Positions 15,554 to 23,687 of a stretch of 64,000 nt of DNA are shown here, in pieces (the first letter of the stretch is position 1; the number at the start of each line of letters is the position of its first letter). The position numbers and the translations under genes were made by a program. The notes beneath the pieces were generated by a model. That model made no database searches, was not told the DNA's origin, and saw nothing but the letters and a program-made list of their open reading frames with translations. Source of the DNA: Demetria terragena DSM 11295 (GTDB lineage Bacteria > Actinomycetota > Actinomycetes > Actinomycetales > Dermatophilaceae); assembly GCF_000376825.1 (NCBI RefSeq), contig NZ_AQXW01000004.1, positions 1,426,001 to 1,490,000 of the forward strand, in the 5' to 3' direction.

Positions 15554-16477
15554 GTGACTGAGTCGACCGAAGCCAACCCCTTCCGCCCCGACGAGTGGGA
15601 GGTCGTACCCGGGTTTGAAGACCTGACCGACCTGACCTACCACCGCGCCAAGGACGTGGGATGCGTACGCGTCGCGTTCGACCGACCCGACATCCTCAAC
15701 GCCTTTCGCCCGCACTCCGTGGATGAGTTGTACCGGGTGCTCGATCATGCCCGGCGTACCGCCGATGTCGGCTGCGTGCTGTTGACTGGAAACGGCCCGT
15801 CCGCGTCGGGCAAATGGTCGTTCTGCTCCGGCGGCGACCAGCGGATTCGGGGCCGCAGCGGCTACCAGTACGCCGATGGGGAGACCGCGGACACGGTGGA
15901 TGAGCGACGGGTCAAGGCCGAAGGTGGCCGCCTCCACATCCTGGAGGTGCAGCGCCTCATCCGCACCATGCCTAAGGTCGTCATCGCAGTGGTCCCCGGG
16001 TGGGCAGCCGGTGGCGGGCACAGCCTGCACGTCGTGTGCGACCTGACGATCGCCAGCCGCGAGCATGCGCGCTTCAAGCAGACGGACGCCGACGTGGGTT
16101 CCTTCGACGGCGGGTACGGCTCGGCCTACCTCGCCAAGCAGGTCGGCCAGAAGTTCGCGCGCGAGATCTTCTTCCTGGGACGCACCTACACCGCCGAGGA
16201 CATGCACCGGATGGGTGCGGTCAACATCGTGGCCGATCACGCCGACTTGGAAGTCGAGGCACTGGCGGCGGCCCGCGACATTATGGGCAAGAGCCCAACG
16301 GCCCAACGCATGCTGAAGTTTGCGTTCAACCTCTCCGATGACGGCCTGATGGGCCAGCAGGTGTTCGCCGGCGAGGCGACGAGGTTGGCGTACATGACCG
16401 ACGAGGCTGTCGAGGGACGCGATCAATTCCTGGAGAAGCGCGACCCGGACTGGTCGCCGTTTCCATGGTACTTCTAG
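15554..16477 (+). CDS. menB: 1,4-Dihydroxy-2-naphthoyl-CoA synthase
   Basis: This 307-residue crotonase-fold enzyme closes the ring of o-succinylbenzoyl-CoA in menaquinone synthesis. The MenB-specific blocks are clear: FDRPDILNAFRPHSVDEL, FCSGGDQRIRG (oxyanion-hole Gly pair and the RG of the DHNA-CoA synthases), VVPGWAAGGGHSLHVVCDLT, QTDADVGSFDGGYGSAYLA and the C-terminal RDPDWSPFPWYF. The N-terminal ~25 residues are longer than in E. coli, as is usual in actinobacteria. The GTG start is supported by a -10 hexamer 6 nt upstream. Confidence 0.96.
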   Translation: MTESTEANPFRPDEWEVVPGFEDLTDLTYHRAKDVGCVRVAFDRPDILNAFRPHSVDELYRVLDHARRTADVGCVLLTGNGPSASGKWSFCSGGDQRIRGRSGYQYADGETADTVDERRVKAEGGRLHILEVQRLIRTMPKVVIAVVPGWAAGGGHSLHVVCDLTIASREHARFKQTDADVGSFDGGYGSAYLAKQVGQKFAREIFFLGRTYTAEDMHRMGAVNIVADHADLEVEALAAARDIMGKSPTAQRMLKFAFNLSDDGLMGQQVFAGEATRLAYMTDEAVEGRDQFLEKRDPDWSPFPWYF

Positions 16478-16498
16478 GCCCGTACGACTAGCGATGCT

Positions 16499-16525
16499 GC
16501 TCAGCCTCATCTGGTGCAGCTGAGC
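16499..16525. terminator. Hairpin between convergent menB and ArsR-SRPBCC genes
   Basis: GCTCAGC and its exact complement GCTGAGC are separated by 13 nt. It sits midway between two gene ends only 71 bp apart and could act in both directions. There is no T-run, so the terminator call is tentative. Confidence 0.35.
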
Positions 16526-16548
16526 GACATCGTTAAGCGCGTCGCGAG

Positions 16549-17337
16549 TCAGCTCTTGACCCACGGCGTAGACCACAACACGTCACCGGTCTCGAGCATG
16601 GACTTGAGATTGGCGAGGACAGCTGGCCACCCGTTGGAAATCCCCTGCAGCATCTCGGTGTTCGGCAGTTTGCTGTGGGTCACGGTTAGCCGTACGTAGC
16701 CGTCCTCAGGCTCAATCACGAAGGCCACCTCTGACGAGCCGTTCGGGCGGCCTTCACCGGAGGAACTCTCGAAAGTCATCGTCAGGCTGCGCGGTGGATC
16801 GGCGACCAAGACTGTGCCCGCCACGTCGACCACACCGGACTCATCAACCTGGCGATGCTCCCAGCGCGACCCCACCTGCCAGTCTGAAACGTTGGCGTGC
16901 CCCCAGTACCTTGCGGTGAGGTCGGCGTCGGTCAACGCTTGCCATACCTGATCAGGAGTAGCGCGGATGTAGGTGACATACAGGTAGTCCGGCACCGTGA
17001 CTTCTGCCATGGCGATCTCCTCTGCTCGATGCTTGATCGCGCCGAGCGCCGCGAGGCGGTCTGCCTCGTAGGCGGCGATCCAGCGCTCTCCGATCTCCTG
17101 GATGGGGACCGGGTTGAGGAAGTGCAGGCGCTCGCGCCCACGACGGGCGACCGTGATGAGCTGCGCCTCGGCTAATACGTCGAGGTGCTGCGTCAGCGAT
17201 TGACGTGCCATCGCCACGCTCTCGCACAGCCCGCTCAGGGTCTGCCCGTTCTGCGCGCGCAGCCGATCCAGCACCAGCCGTCGGGTTGGATCGGCCAACG
17301 CACGGAAAGCCGGATCGAGGTCTCGATCTGCACTCAC
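16549..17337 (-). CDS. ArsR HTH regulator fused to SRPBCC (AHSA1-like) domain
   Basis: This 262-residue, two-domain protein starts at GTG. Residues ~8-90 form an ArsR winged helix (FRALADPTRRLVLDRL, then QTLSGLCE..MARQSLTQHLDVLAEAQLI as the HTH). Residues ~115-255 form a START/Bet v 1-like AHSA1 domain (YIRATPDQVWQALTDADLTARYWG, the typical AHSA1 opening). In other genomes these are usually two adjacent genes. The hydrophobic pocket may sense a small ligand and control DNA binding, but the ligand is unknown. The upstream palindrome 17346-17367 suggests autoregulation. Confidence 0.88.
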   Translation of the reverse strand: MSADRDLDPAFRALADPTRRLVLDRLRAQNGQTLSGLCESVAMARQSLTQHLDVLAEAQLITVARRGRERLHFLNPVPIQEIGERWIAAYEADRLAALGAIKHRAEEIAMAEVTVPDYLYVTYIRATPDQVWQALTDADLTARYWGHANVSDWQVGSRWEHRQVDESGVVDVAGTVLVADPPRSLTMTFESSSGEGRPNGSSEVAFVIEPEDGYVRLTVTHSKLPNTEMLQGISNGWPAVLANLKSMLETGDVLWSTPWVKS

Positions 17338-17343
17338 CCGTCA

Positions 17344-17367
17344 ATTATGCAGTCATATGCCTGCATA
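17344..17367 (-). promoter_or_regulatory. Promoter and palindrome of the ArsR-SRPBCC gene
   Basis: On the minus strand CATAAT (17349-17344) ends 6 nt before the GTG start. It is overlapped by an inverted repeat with arms TATGCAG (17346-17352) and CTGCATA (17361-17367), spacer 8. This is a plausible self-binding site for the ArsR domain. Confidence 0.5.
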
Positions 17368-17378
17368 TTGCAACGGGC

Positions 17379-17888
17379 TCATCTACTCCCGGCGACCATA
17401 AGGTCGATCCAGACGTCTGGCGGGAGTTCTGGCCGCCCTGGTACGGCCCGCCGCTCCAGAGTCCACTCCGGGTCGAGACTCGCCGCGACGGACGGCCAGA
17501 AGCGGGACGCCCCACCGTTGGCGTCCTGATAGGCAAGCTGCCAGCGGCCCGGGTGCGCCGCCATCACTTCGGTCGCCAGGCGGGATCCCACGCCATCCCG
17601 CCGCGCCGCCGCCACCACGAAGAAACTGCTCAACACGTGGATTGGTTCATCGAGCGACCGCAACACAGCAAAACCGATCGGGTGCGGGCCAGACGTCATG
17701 AGGTACGACTGCCAGCCGGGCCGACCGGCCAACGCGTTTTCGAGTCGCTCGGAGCGATACCTGCCCTCAGCATCGGGTAAGCCACCCGTGAAGCTCGACA
17801 TGTCGTGCTGAAACATGAGCCAGAGTCGACGCATCACGTCGTGTTGAGCCTCGCTCGGAGCCCCAATACGAAATGGGGGTGTCGTCAT
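17379..17888 (-). CDS. GNAT family N-acetyltransferase
   Basis: This 169-residue protein starts at MTTPPFRIGAPSEAQHDVMR. The segment FFVVAAARRDGVGSRLATEVMAA contains the acetyl-CoA pyrophosphate loop (R-R-D-G-V-G-S, variant of Q/RxxGxG/A), preceded by the beta4 strand. The acceptor is unknown. The start overlaps the stop of the upstream SDR gene by 4 bases, so both are likely one transcript running leftwards. Confidence 0.8.
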   Translation of the reverse strand: MTTPPFRIGAPSEAQHDVMRRLWLMFQHDMSSFTGGLPDAEGRYRSERLENALAGRPGWQSYLMTSGPHPIGFAVLRSLDEPIHVLSSFFVVAAARRDGVGSRLATEVMAAHPGRWQLAYQDANGGASRFWPSVAASLDPEWTLERRAVPGRPELPPDVWIDLMVAGSR

Positions 17889-18628
17889 GCTCGACGGTGC
17901 ACCTTGTGCTGCGCCGGTTGCGCACGGGGGCGGACGACCATGGAATCGATGTTGACGTGCTTCGGCCGCGCGGCCACAAAGGAGACGCACTCGGCGATGT
18001 CTTCCTGGGTCAGCGGACCGACAACACCGGCATACACCGCAGCTGCTTTCTCGGCGTCACCATGGAACCGGACGAGCGAGAATTCGTCGGATTGCACCAT
18101 GCCCGGGTCGATCTCACACACCCGAACCGGCCGGTCATAGACCTCCAGTCGCAGCGAGCCGATCATGGCACGCACCGCATGCTTCGCCGCGACATATCCG
18201 CCGCCACCCTCATAGGAAACGTGAGCAGCCACCGAACCGATCACGATGATTTCGCCCTCCGCTCGTACCAGCGCTGGCATGAGCGCCTGAACACAACGGG
18301 CAACGCCAATCACGTTGGTCTCAAACATGGTTCGCCACTCGTCGAGGTTGGCGTCCACGACCGGTTCGACACCCAGCGCACCGCCTGCGTTCGCAACCAG
18401 AACATCGAGACGGTCACCAACCTCCGCCGCGAGCGCCGCCACCTCCTCAGCTGAGGTGACATCGCACGTCACCGCACGGCCGTCGATCTCACGGGCCAGT
18501 TCTCGAACTCGCCCCGTTCGGCGAGCCGCGCAAATCACCTCGTACCCATCCGCCGCAAGCCTGCGCGCACTGGCTCGGCCAATTCCGCTGCTCGCACCAG
18601 TCACTACCGCCACTCGTCGCTGCGTCAT
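17885..18628 (-). CDS. SDR family oxidoreductase
   Basis: This 247-residue classical short-chain dehydrogenase starts at MTQRRVAVVTGASSGIGR. The NAD(P)-binding TGASSGIG (9-16), VANAGGALG (NAG motif), a catalytic Ser in VIGSVAAH and the YVAAKH tetrad Tyr/Lys are all present, as is PGMVQSDEF after the active site. An Arg after the second strand (CAARRTGR) favours NADPH. It resembles the YdfG/serine-dehydrogenase-like SDRs, but the substrate is not inferable. The longer frame to 18703 has no family similarity. Confidence 0.88.
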   Translation of the reverse strand: MTQRRVAVVTGASSGIGRASARRLAADGYEVICAARRTGRVRELAREIDGRAVTCDVTSAEEVAALAAEVGDRLDVLVANAGGALGVEPVVDANLDEWRTMFETNVIGVARCVQALMPALVRAEGEIIVIGSVAAHVSYEGGGGYVAAKHAVRAMIGSLRLEVYDRPVRVCEIDPGMVQSDEFSLVRFHGDAEKAAAVYAGVVGPLTQEDIAECVSFVAARPKHVNIDSMVVRPRAQPAQHKVHRRA

Positions 18629-18744
18629 GACCCCATCCAAGCGGTTACGAAAACTATTCGCACGCACTACCCACCAGTCTTGGACACTTGGTGAGACGAT
18701 CATCAGACCGAGGCGTGAAACACGCCACGGTCAGGGGTGACAAA

Positions 18745-18792
18745 CTAGTCAAACGGGACTAGCGTTCTTCCCAGAGAACATTGTTCTCTGGG
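18745..18792. promoter_or_regulatory. Two palindromes in the SDR-menE divergent region
   Basis: An inverted repeat CTAGTC-N6-GACTAG (18745-18762) is followed by a perfect 23-bp palindrome with arms CCCAGAGAACA and its complement around one T (18770-18792). They lie between the divergent SDR gene (start 18628) and menE (start 18902). No T-run follows either, and I cannot assign a regulator. Confidence 0.45.
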
Positions 18793-18889
18793 GGTCGTCG
18801 CCTCTCCATGCGGGTCGGCGGTTCCGCGGCAGCGGCGAAAGAGGATCTGCCCTGAATCTTTCGCTGCTGCCGCACCTATTTTCACGACT

Positions 18890-18895
18890 TACGCT
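18890..18895 (+). promoter_or_regulatory. -10 hexamer TACGCT of menE, leaderless
   Basis: TACGCT ends 6 nt before GTG 18902. Confidence 0.45.
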
Positions 18896-18901
18896 GTCTT
18901 C

Positions 18902-20086
18902 GTGCCTGAACTCCTGCCTGTCGCTGTCGACCCTGCGCGACTTCCCGTGTTTCTCGAAGCGCTGACAGCGATGCTCGAAGGCAGCGGCCCAGCCCTCCTG
19001 CCGTATGCCGCCGGGACACCCGAGCCGTCCACACCCTCGGGTCCCTTCCCCGACGATCTCGGCATCGTCGCCTCGACCTCCGGCTCGACTGGACCGCCAA
19101 AGCGAGCAGCACTCACCCGCGCCAACCTGATCGCGAGCGCCGCGGCGACCCACGAACGGCTGGGTGGCCCTGGGCAGTGGCTCCTCGCGCTGCCGGCTCA
19201 CCACATTGCTGGCATGCAGGTCCTCCTGCGCTCCCTCCTTGCTCGACAAGCGCCGATCCTGCTCAACCTCGACCAAGGATTCGATCCCGCTGACATCGGC
19301 GATGCGCTCGCCTGGGCGCCGCCCGGACGGCACTACACCTCGCTCGTGCCGGTGCAACTGCAGCGGGTGCTCGACCACGCCGAGGGCGCCAGGGCGCTGC
19401 GGACGTTCGACGCGGTTCTCATCGGCGGCGCCTCGTGCCCACCAGCACTCCTGGCACATGCTCGCAGCGAGGCCATCAACGTCGTCACGACCTACGGAAT
19501 GAGCGAGACCGCTGGCGGGTGCGTCTACGACGGAAAACCTCTGAACGGCACCGAAGTTCACTTCGATGACGACGGACGCATCGGACTGTCCGGTCCCATG
19601 GTTGCGGCGGGCTATCTCAGCCAAGGCCCGGCCAACAGCGTCTTCGACACCGCCCCGTCTGGCGAACGACGATTCTGGACCGATGACCTTGGCGCGTTCG
19701 AAAACGGGGCGTTGCGCGTACTCGGTCGTCGCGATGACCTCATCATCACCGGCGGCCTCAAGGTGGCACCACGACTCGTTGAGGAGGCGGCACTGGCGCT
19801 ACCTGGCGTGGACGATGCGGTGGCCGTCGCAACCCCGTCGGACAAGTGGGGACAGGCCGTCAGCCTGGCGGTGGCGTCGGATCACTCACTGAGCATTGCC
19901 GCGATCCGCGAGGACTTGCGCGGCTCGCTGCCTGCGCATGCACTACCAACCCGCTTGATCGTTCTCTCCTCGTTGCCGACCCGCGGACCTGGTAAGCCGG
20001 ACCGCGCGGCCATCGCGTCCATGGACGAGTGGCAGAATTGGTCCACACCACGGGGATTCACGAGGAGGTCAGCATGCCCAGAGTGA
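18902..20086 (+). CDS. menE: o-Succinylbenzoate--CoA ligase
   Basis: This 394-residue ANL-superfamily adenylate-forming enzyme activates o-succinylbenzoate for MenB. The phosphate loop STSGSTGPPKRAALT, the LALPAHHIAGMQVLLRSLL segment, TTYGMSETAGGCVYDG, WTDDLG and the hinge/C-terminal LGRRDDLIITGGLKVAP plus GPGKPDRAA (C-terminal Lys region) are present. It is shorter than typical ligases, as actinobacterial MenE often is. The last ~20 residues run over the start of the next gene (13-base overlap), which suggests coupling with the PLDc_N and menA genes. Confidence 0.93.
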   Translation: MPELLPVAVDPARLPVFLEALTAMLEGSGPALLPYAAGTPEPSTPSGPFPDDLGIVASTSGSTGPPKRAALTRANLIASAAATHERLGGPGQWLLALPAHHIAGMQVLLRSLLARQAPILLNLDQGFDPADIGDALAWAPPGRHYTSLVPVQLQRVLDHAEGARALRTFDAVLIGGASCPPALLAHARSEAINVVTTYGMSETAGGCVYDGKPLNGTEVHFDDDGRIGLSGPMVAAGYLSQGPANSVFDTAPSGERRFWTDDLGAFENGALRVLGRRDDLIITGGLKVAPRLVEEAALALPGVDDAVAVATPSDKWGQAVSLAVASDHSLSIAAIREDLRGSLPAHALPTRLIVLSSLPTRGPGKPDRAAIASMDEWQNWSTPRGFTRRSACPE

Positions 20087-20325
20087 TTGTCCCGCTACTC
20101 GGGCTCGCGCTGACGGTCTATGCGCTGGTCGACTGCGGCCAAACTGGGGCCCGGCGTACGCGTTACCTGCCCAAGCCTGCCTGGCTCGCGGTCATCGTCC
20201 TGCTCCCCTTCCTCGGCCCCGCCGGCTGGCTCCTTGTCGGGAAAGTTCGCCAGGCACCTGGCCCGAGTCGACGGTCTCGTCCGCGAGGACCTGATGACGA
20301 CCCAGACTTCCTCCGCGGCTTGTAA
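20074..20325 (+). CDS. PLDc_N-domain small membrane protein
   Basis: This 83-residue protein starts at MPRVIVPLLGLALTVYALVDC after GAGGAGGTCAGC. The first helix, the RTRYLPKPAWLAVIVLLPFLGPAGWLLVGK segment (second helix with the typical LPFLGP...GK ending) and a basic/acidic tail match the phospholipase-D-nuclease N-terminal domain family. These are small two-helix proteins of unknown function, often next to menaquinone genes in actinobacteria. It overlaps the menE end. Confidence 0.85.
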   Translation: MPRVIVPLLGLALTVYALVDCGQTGARRTRYLPKPAWLAVIVLLPFLGPAGWLLVGKVRQAPGPSRRSRPRGPDDDPDFLRGL

Positions 20326-20362
20326 TTCCCTTCACCAGAACACAATTGGAGCACCGCAACTG

Positions 20363-21247
20363 ATGGCCACGTTGAAACAGTGGGTTGATGGCGCCCGCCC
20401 GCGCACCCTCCCGGCTGCGATTGCTCCGGTCGCCGTCGGCACTGGCGCGGCGTATGCCATGGAGGACGCAAACCCGGGCAACGCCCTCCTTGCGGCCGTG
20501 GTCGCCCTTGCCTTGCAGGTGGGCGTCAACTACGCCAACGACTACTCCGATGGCATCCGAGGCACGGATGACGATCGCGTCGGCCCGGTCCGCCTCGTGG
20601 GGCAAAAACTCGCGATGCCGGCAAGCGTCAAGATGGCGGCGTTCATCTGCTTTGGGATTGCAGGTCTCGCTGGCCTGGCCCTGGTCACACTGGCGAACGC
20701 CCCGTGGATGATCCTGGTGGGCCTGGTGTCGATCATCGCCGCGTGGAAATACACCGGCGGGTCGAACCCGTATGGCTATCTCGGTCTCGGCGAAGTCTTC
20801 GTCTTTATTTTCTTTGGCCTGGTGGCCGTGCTTGGGACGACGTACACCCAAGCGGGACGCATCGACGCCATCTCCGTTGCCGGAGCTATCGGGGTCGGCG
20901 CCGTTTCCTGCGCGGTGCTAGTGATGAACAACCTGCGCGATATCCCTGGGGACCGCGAGTCCGGAAAGCGAACTCTGGCCGTCCGGATGGGCGACCGAGC
21001 GACGCGAATTTTCTATCTGGTCCTGCTCGCGACCTCCGTCGCCGCGGTCATCGCCATCGGCCTCATGCAGCCACCTGCGTTTCTCGGGCTTCTTGCCCTC
21101 GCTGCGGCCGTACCAGCCATTCGGGTGGTCACCGGCGGGGCGCTGGGCCGCGACCTGATTCCCGCACTCGCCTCAACGGGCCGCTACCTTTTGGCGTACG
21201 GCGTCCTGGTCGGCTTCGGACTGTGGCTGGTGCCCGTTCTCGCCTGA
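20363..21247 (+). CDS. menA: 1,4-Dihydroxy-2-naphthoate polyprenyltransferase
   Basis: This 294-residue UbiA-superfamily membrane enzyme joins a polyprenyl chain to DHNA to give demethylmenaquinone. It starts at MATLKQWVDGARPRTLPAAIAPV, with the conserved ARPRTLP. The first Asp-rich site is NYANDYSDGIRGTD and the second is NNLRDIPGDRESGKRTLAVRMG; the ~8 membrane helices are obvious. It completes the menC-menB-menE-menA set in this window (menF, menD, menH and menG are not here). Confidence 0.95.
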   Translation: MATLKQWVDGARPRTLPAAIAPVAVGTGAAYAMEDANPGNALLAAVVALALQVGVNYANDYSDGIRGTDDDRVGPVRLVGQKLAMPASVKMAAFICFGIAGLAGLALVTLANAPWMILVGLVSIIAAWKYTGGSNPYGYLGLGEVFVFIFFGLVAVLGTTYTQAGRIDAISVAGAIGVGAVSCAVLVMNNLRDIPGDRESGKRTLAVRMGDRATRIFYLVLLATSVAAVIAIGLMQPPAFLGLLALAAAVPAIRVVTGGALGRDLIPALASTGRYLLAYGVLVGFGLWLVPVLA

Positions 21248-21286
21248 CCGATCAACCCCGTATTTCGCCACCACCGAGGAGAACCC

Positions 21287-21943
21287 ATGGGACTGACCCG
21301 AACTCAGAACTTCACCGTCTCCCTCGATGGTTTCGCGACCGGGGAAGGCCAAAGCCTCGAGGCGCCCTTCGGCCACGCCGATCCAAGCAGACTGATGCAG
21401 TGGGCGATGCAGACCCGTTCCTTCGCCCGCACGCACGGGCAGGTCAACGCGACCGGTACTACCGGAATCGACGATGTCTATGCGTCGTCCTTCGATCACG
21501 GCATCGGCGCCGAGATCATGGGCCGACACAAGTTCACCTATGAGCGCGGCCCCTGGTCCGACCCCGACTGGCGCGGATGGTGGGGTGACAACCCGCCGTT
21601 CCACACTCCGGTGTTCGTTCTGACGCACTACCCCCGTGAGCCGATCGAGATGGAGGGCGGCACCACGTTCCACTTCATCGACGCCACGCCCGCGGAAGCG
21701 CTCGCCCAGGCGAAGGAAGCGGCCGGCGAACTCGACGTACGCATCGGTGGCGGCCCAAGTGTCGTGCGCGACTTTCTCGCCGAAGGGCTCATCGACATCG
21801 CCCATATCGTGCTCGCGCCTGTTCTTCTCGGGCGCGGGGTGCGTGTCTGGGACGGACTGGAGTCACTCGAGGAGCGGTACGACATCGAGCCCACCAGCAG
21901 TCCCTCCGGAGTCGTCCACCTCACCTTGACCCGCAAGCCCTAA
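21287..21943 (+). CDS. Dihydrofolate reductase / RibD C-terminal family protein
   Basis: This 218-residue protein starts with LTRTQNFTVSLDGFATGEGQ, the usual opening of the RibD_C/DHFR-like family, and contains MGRHKFTYERGPW, FVLTHYPREPI, VRIGGGPSVVRDFLAEGLID and a C-terminal LTLTRKP. Members are NADPH-dependent reductases or of unknown substrate; the ribD deaminase part is absent. An ACCGAGGAGAACCC region provides the ribosome-binding site. It is followed at 13 nt by a small gene. Confidence 0.88.
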   Translation: MGLTRTQNFTVSLDGFATGEGQSLEAPFGHADPSRLMQWAMQTRSFARTHGQVNATGTTGIDDVYASSFDHGIGAEIMGRHKFTYERGPWSDPDWRGWWGDNPPFHTPVFVLTHYPREPIEMEGGTTFHFIDATPAEALAQAKEAAGELDVRIGGGPSVVRDFLAEGLIDIAHIVLAPVLLGRGVRVWDGLESLEERYDIEPTSSPSGVVHLTLTRKP

Positions 21944-21956
21944 AGGGAGACATATC

Positions 21957-22130
21957 GTGCAAAAGTTCAAGGTCGGAGACGGCGTCACCGTGACCGAGGG
22001 TCCCATGAAGGGCCTCTACGCCACCGTGGTGTGGTTCTACGACAAGAAAGAGCAATACCTGGTCCGCTTCTCCGGAACCCAGCAGGTCTATTTCACAGAG
22101 GACCAGATCGTCCCCTGGTCTGATCGCTAG
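21957..22130 (+). CDS. Small conserved-looking protein, 57 residues
   Basis: The ORF starts at GTG 21957, seven bases after AAAGGGAGA. The product MQKFKVGDGVTVTEGPMKG continues with VVWFYDKKEQYLVRF and ends FTEDQIVPWSDR. The pattern of short beta-strands with KVGDxVxV and a GPMKG turn looks like a KOW/SH3-like barrel, but I do not recognise a named family. Coding character is supported by GC-rich third positions and the good ribosome-binding site. It sits 13 nt after the DHFR-like gene, so it is probably cotranscribed. Confidence 0.65.
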   Translation: MQKFKVGDGVTVTEGPMKGLYATVVWFYDKKEQYLVRFSGTQQVYFTEDQIVPWSDR

Positions 22131-22475
22131 CGGGTCTCGACAAGCTCGACCGGCGTAGGGGCTCGACCGACGTGAGGGCTCGACCGACGCTGGTCTCGAC
22201 CGGCGTTGGGCTCGATACGGCGTTAGTTGGGCGCTCGACCGACGTTGGTCTCGATACGGCTCGCGCCAGGGCGCTCGCCTACTCGACCGGCGTACGAGCG
22301 CGCAGCCGGGATGATGAGCGCGGCGCTGGCTGGGTCTGGCGGGAGCCCGACGAGGCGCCAGCCGAGACGGGCGGATGGCTGCGTCGCGCTCGTCATCCCG
22401 GCGGAGCGCGAGAGGGTCTCGACAAGCTCGACCGACGTTAGTTGGGCGCTCGCCTACTCGACCGGCGTTGGGGGC
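22131..22475. repeat. Intergenic GGTCGAG-type repeat cluster E
   Basis: Several units carry TCTCGACAAGCTCGACCGGCGT, TCGACCGACGTTGGTCTCG and CTCGATACGGCTCGCGCCAGGG cores (shown as short pieces), interrupted at ~22295-22400 by a GC-rich stretch that resembles no gene. The cluster fills the gap between the convergent small ORF and the DUF4229 gene. Confidence 0.8.
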
Positions 22476-22709
22476 CTAGTCCTCGTCATCCTCAAAGGTC
22501 CGGTTCTCCTCAGCCTTAGCCCGACGCTGCGCGACCTTTCCCTCAATCTTGGCCGCGAACTCCTCACGGGGTCCGACCAGGAGGAAAACTGACACGATCG
22601 CCGAGGCGATAGCCGATACGCCGAGCAGCAGGATGCCGCGCATCCCCAAAAGCCACAAGATCAGCAGGACCGCGAAGAAGACAAAAAGCCGCAGCACGGT
22701 GTATCGCAC
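22476..22709 (-). CDS. DUF4229 small membrane protein
   Basis: This 77-residue protein starts MRYTVLRLFVFFAVLLILWLLG, with a second helix LLLGVSAIASAIVSVFLLV. It then has the charged segment REEFAAKIEGKVAQRRAKAEENRTFEDDED. Two helices plus a basic-then-acidic tail match the DUF4229 family that follows ccsB in many actinobacteria. It lies 3 nt after ccsB, so it closes the cytochrome c maturation operon. Function unknown. Confidence 0.85.
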   Translation of the reverse strand: MRYTVLRLFVFFAVLLILWLLGMRGILLLGVSAIASAIVSVFLLVGPREEFAAKIEGKVAQRRAKAEENRTFEDDED

Positions 22710-22712
22710 GGA

Positions 22713-23687
22713 TCAGAGCCCCGAGTAGGAGTGCATACCAACGAAGAACACGTTGACGACGGTGTAGTTGAGGATCACGCACGTGAAACCCGCGATGGCG
22801 AGGTAGGACGCCCGCTTCGAGGTCCACCCCGACGTGACGCGAGCGTGCATGTAGGCGGTGTAGACGACGAAGATCACGAATGACCACACCTCTTTGGGGT
22901 CCCAGTCCCAATAACGCCCCCACGCCACCTGCGCCCAGATCGCGCCGGCGATCACGGTGAAGGTCCACAACGGGTAGGCAATGACGTGCACGCCGTATGC
23001 CGCCTGGTCCAGCGTGCGCGCCCTCGGCAAGGAATCCATAAAGCTCGCCTTGCCGTTCCCCTCTTCGGCAGCCGCCTCCCGGCGCGCCTGAGCGAGGTGA
23101 AGCAAGGTCAGGACAAATCCGACGGTGAACAAACCAACCGACAGGGTCGCAATGGTGACGTGAATCGACAACCAATAACTGCGCAGCGACGGCACGAGCT
23201 GGGTCGCGTCGGTGTAGAGCACCATCGCGGCCAGCATTTCGGTCAGGACGACCGGCGCCGTGATGAAGACACCGAACCAGCGCAGGTCGCGCTGCGTGCT
23301 CCAAATGAGGAACACCGCCATCGTGAAGCCCGCTGCGGCCAGGGCGAATTCGTACATATTGCCCAGCGGTGTCCGGTGCACCGACAGTCCACGCAGGACG
23401 ATCGCGACAAGCAGCAGCCCGAATCCGAGCCACGACAGCGCCATGCCTACGCCCGCCCATTGCCGCTTGACCGGCTCGTCGGGGGACACCTCTCGGGTCA
23501 ACACCATCGTGTTGCCGTTCATCTCGGCCTGCGATTCCGCCGCGGCCTCGACCACGGCGCGCCGCTTCTGACCGCCCGCAAGGTCGAGCGCGAAGGCCAG
23601 CATCGCGAGCGCGAGAACAACCGCTGACCCGGCGAGCGCGTAGGTCGAGTTGTCGGCGAAGGCCTGGTTGGCCGCCTGCGTCATCAT
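22713..23687 (-). CDS. ccsB: Cytochrome c biogenesis protein CcsB (ResC/CcsA family)
   Basis: This 324-residue polytopic membrane protein carries the heme-handling WWD motif as WGRYWDWDPKEVWSFVIF and flanking His residues. It forms, with ResB, the System II cytochrome c synthase that exports heme and attaches it to apocytochromes outside the membrane. About eight helices are visible. The start overlaps the resB stop by 4 bases. A poorly conserved loop at ~35-70 (AAAESQAEMNGNTMVL) separates the first helix from the core. Confidence 0.93.
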   Translation of the reverse strand: MMTQAANQAFADNSTYALAGSAVVLALAMLAFALDLAGGQKRRAVVEAAAESQAEMNGNTMVLTREVSPDEPVKRQWAGVGMALSWLGFGLLLVAIVLRGLSVHRTPLGNMYEFALAAAGFTMAVFLIWSTQRDLRWFGVFITAPVVLTEMLAAMVLYTDATQLVPSLRSYWLSIHVTIATLSVGLFTVGFVLTLLHLAQARREAAAEEGNGKASFMDSLPRARTLDQAAYGVHVIAYPLWTFTVIAGAIWAQVAWGRYWDWDPKEVWSFVIFVVYTAYMHARVTSGWTSKRASYLAIAGFTCVILNYTVVNVFFVGMHSYSGL

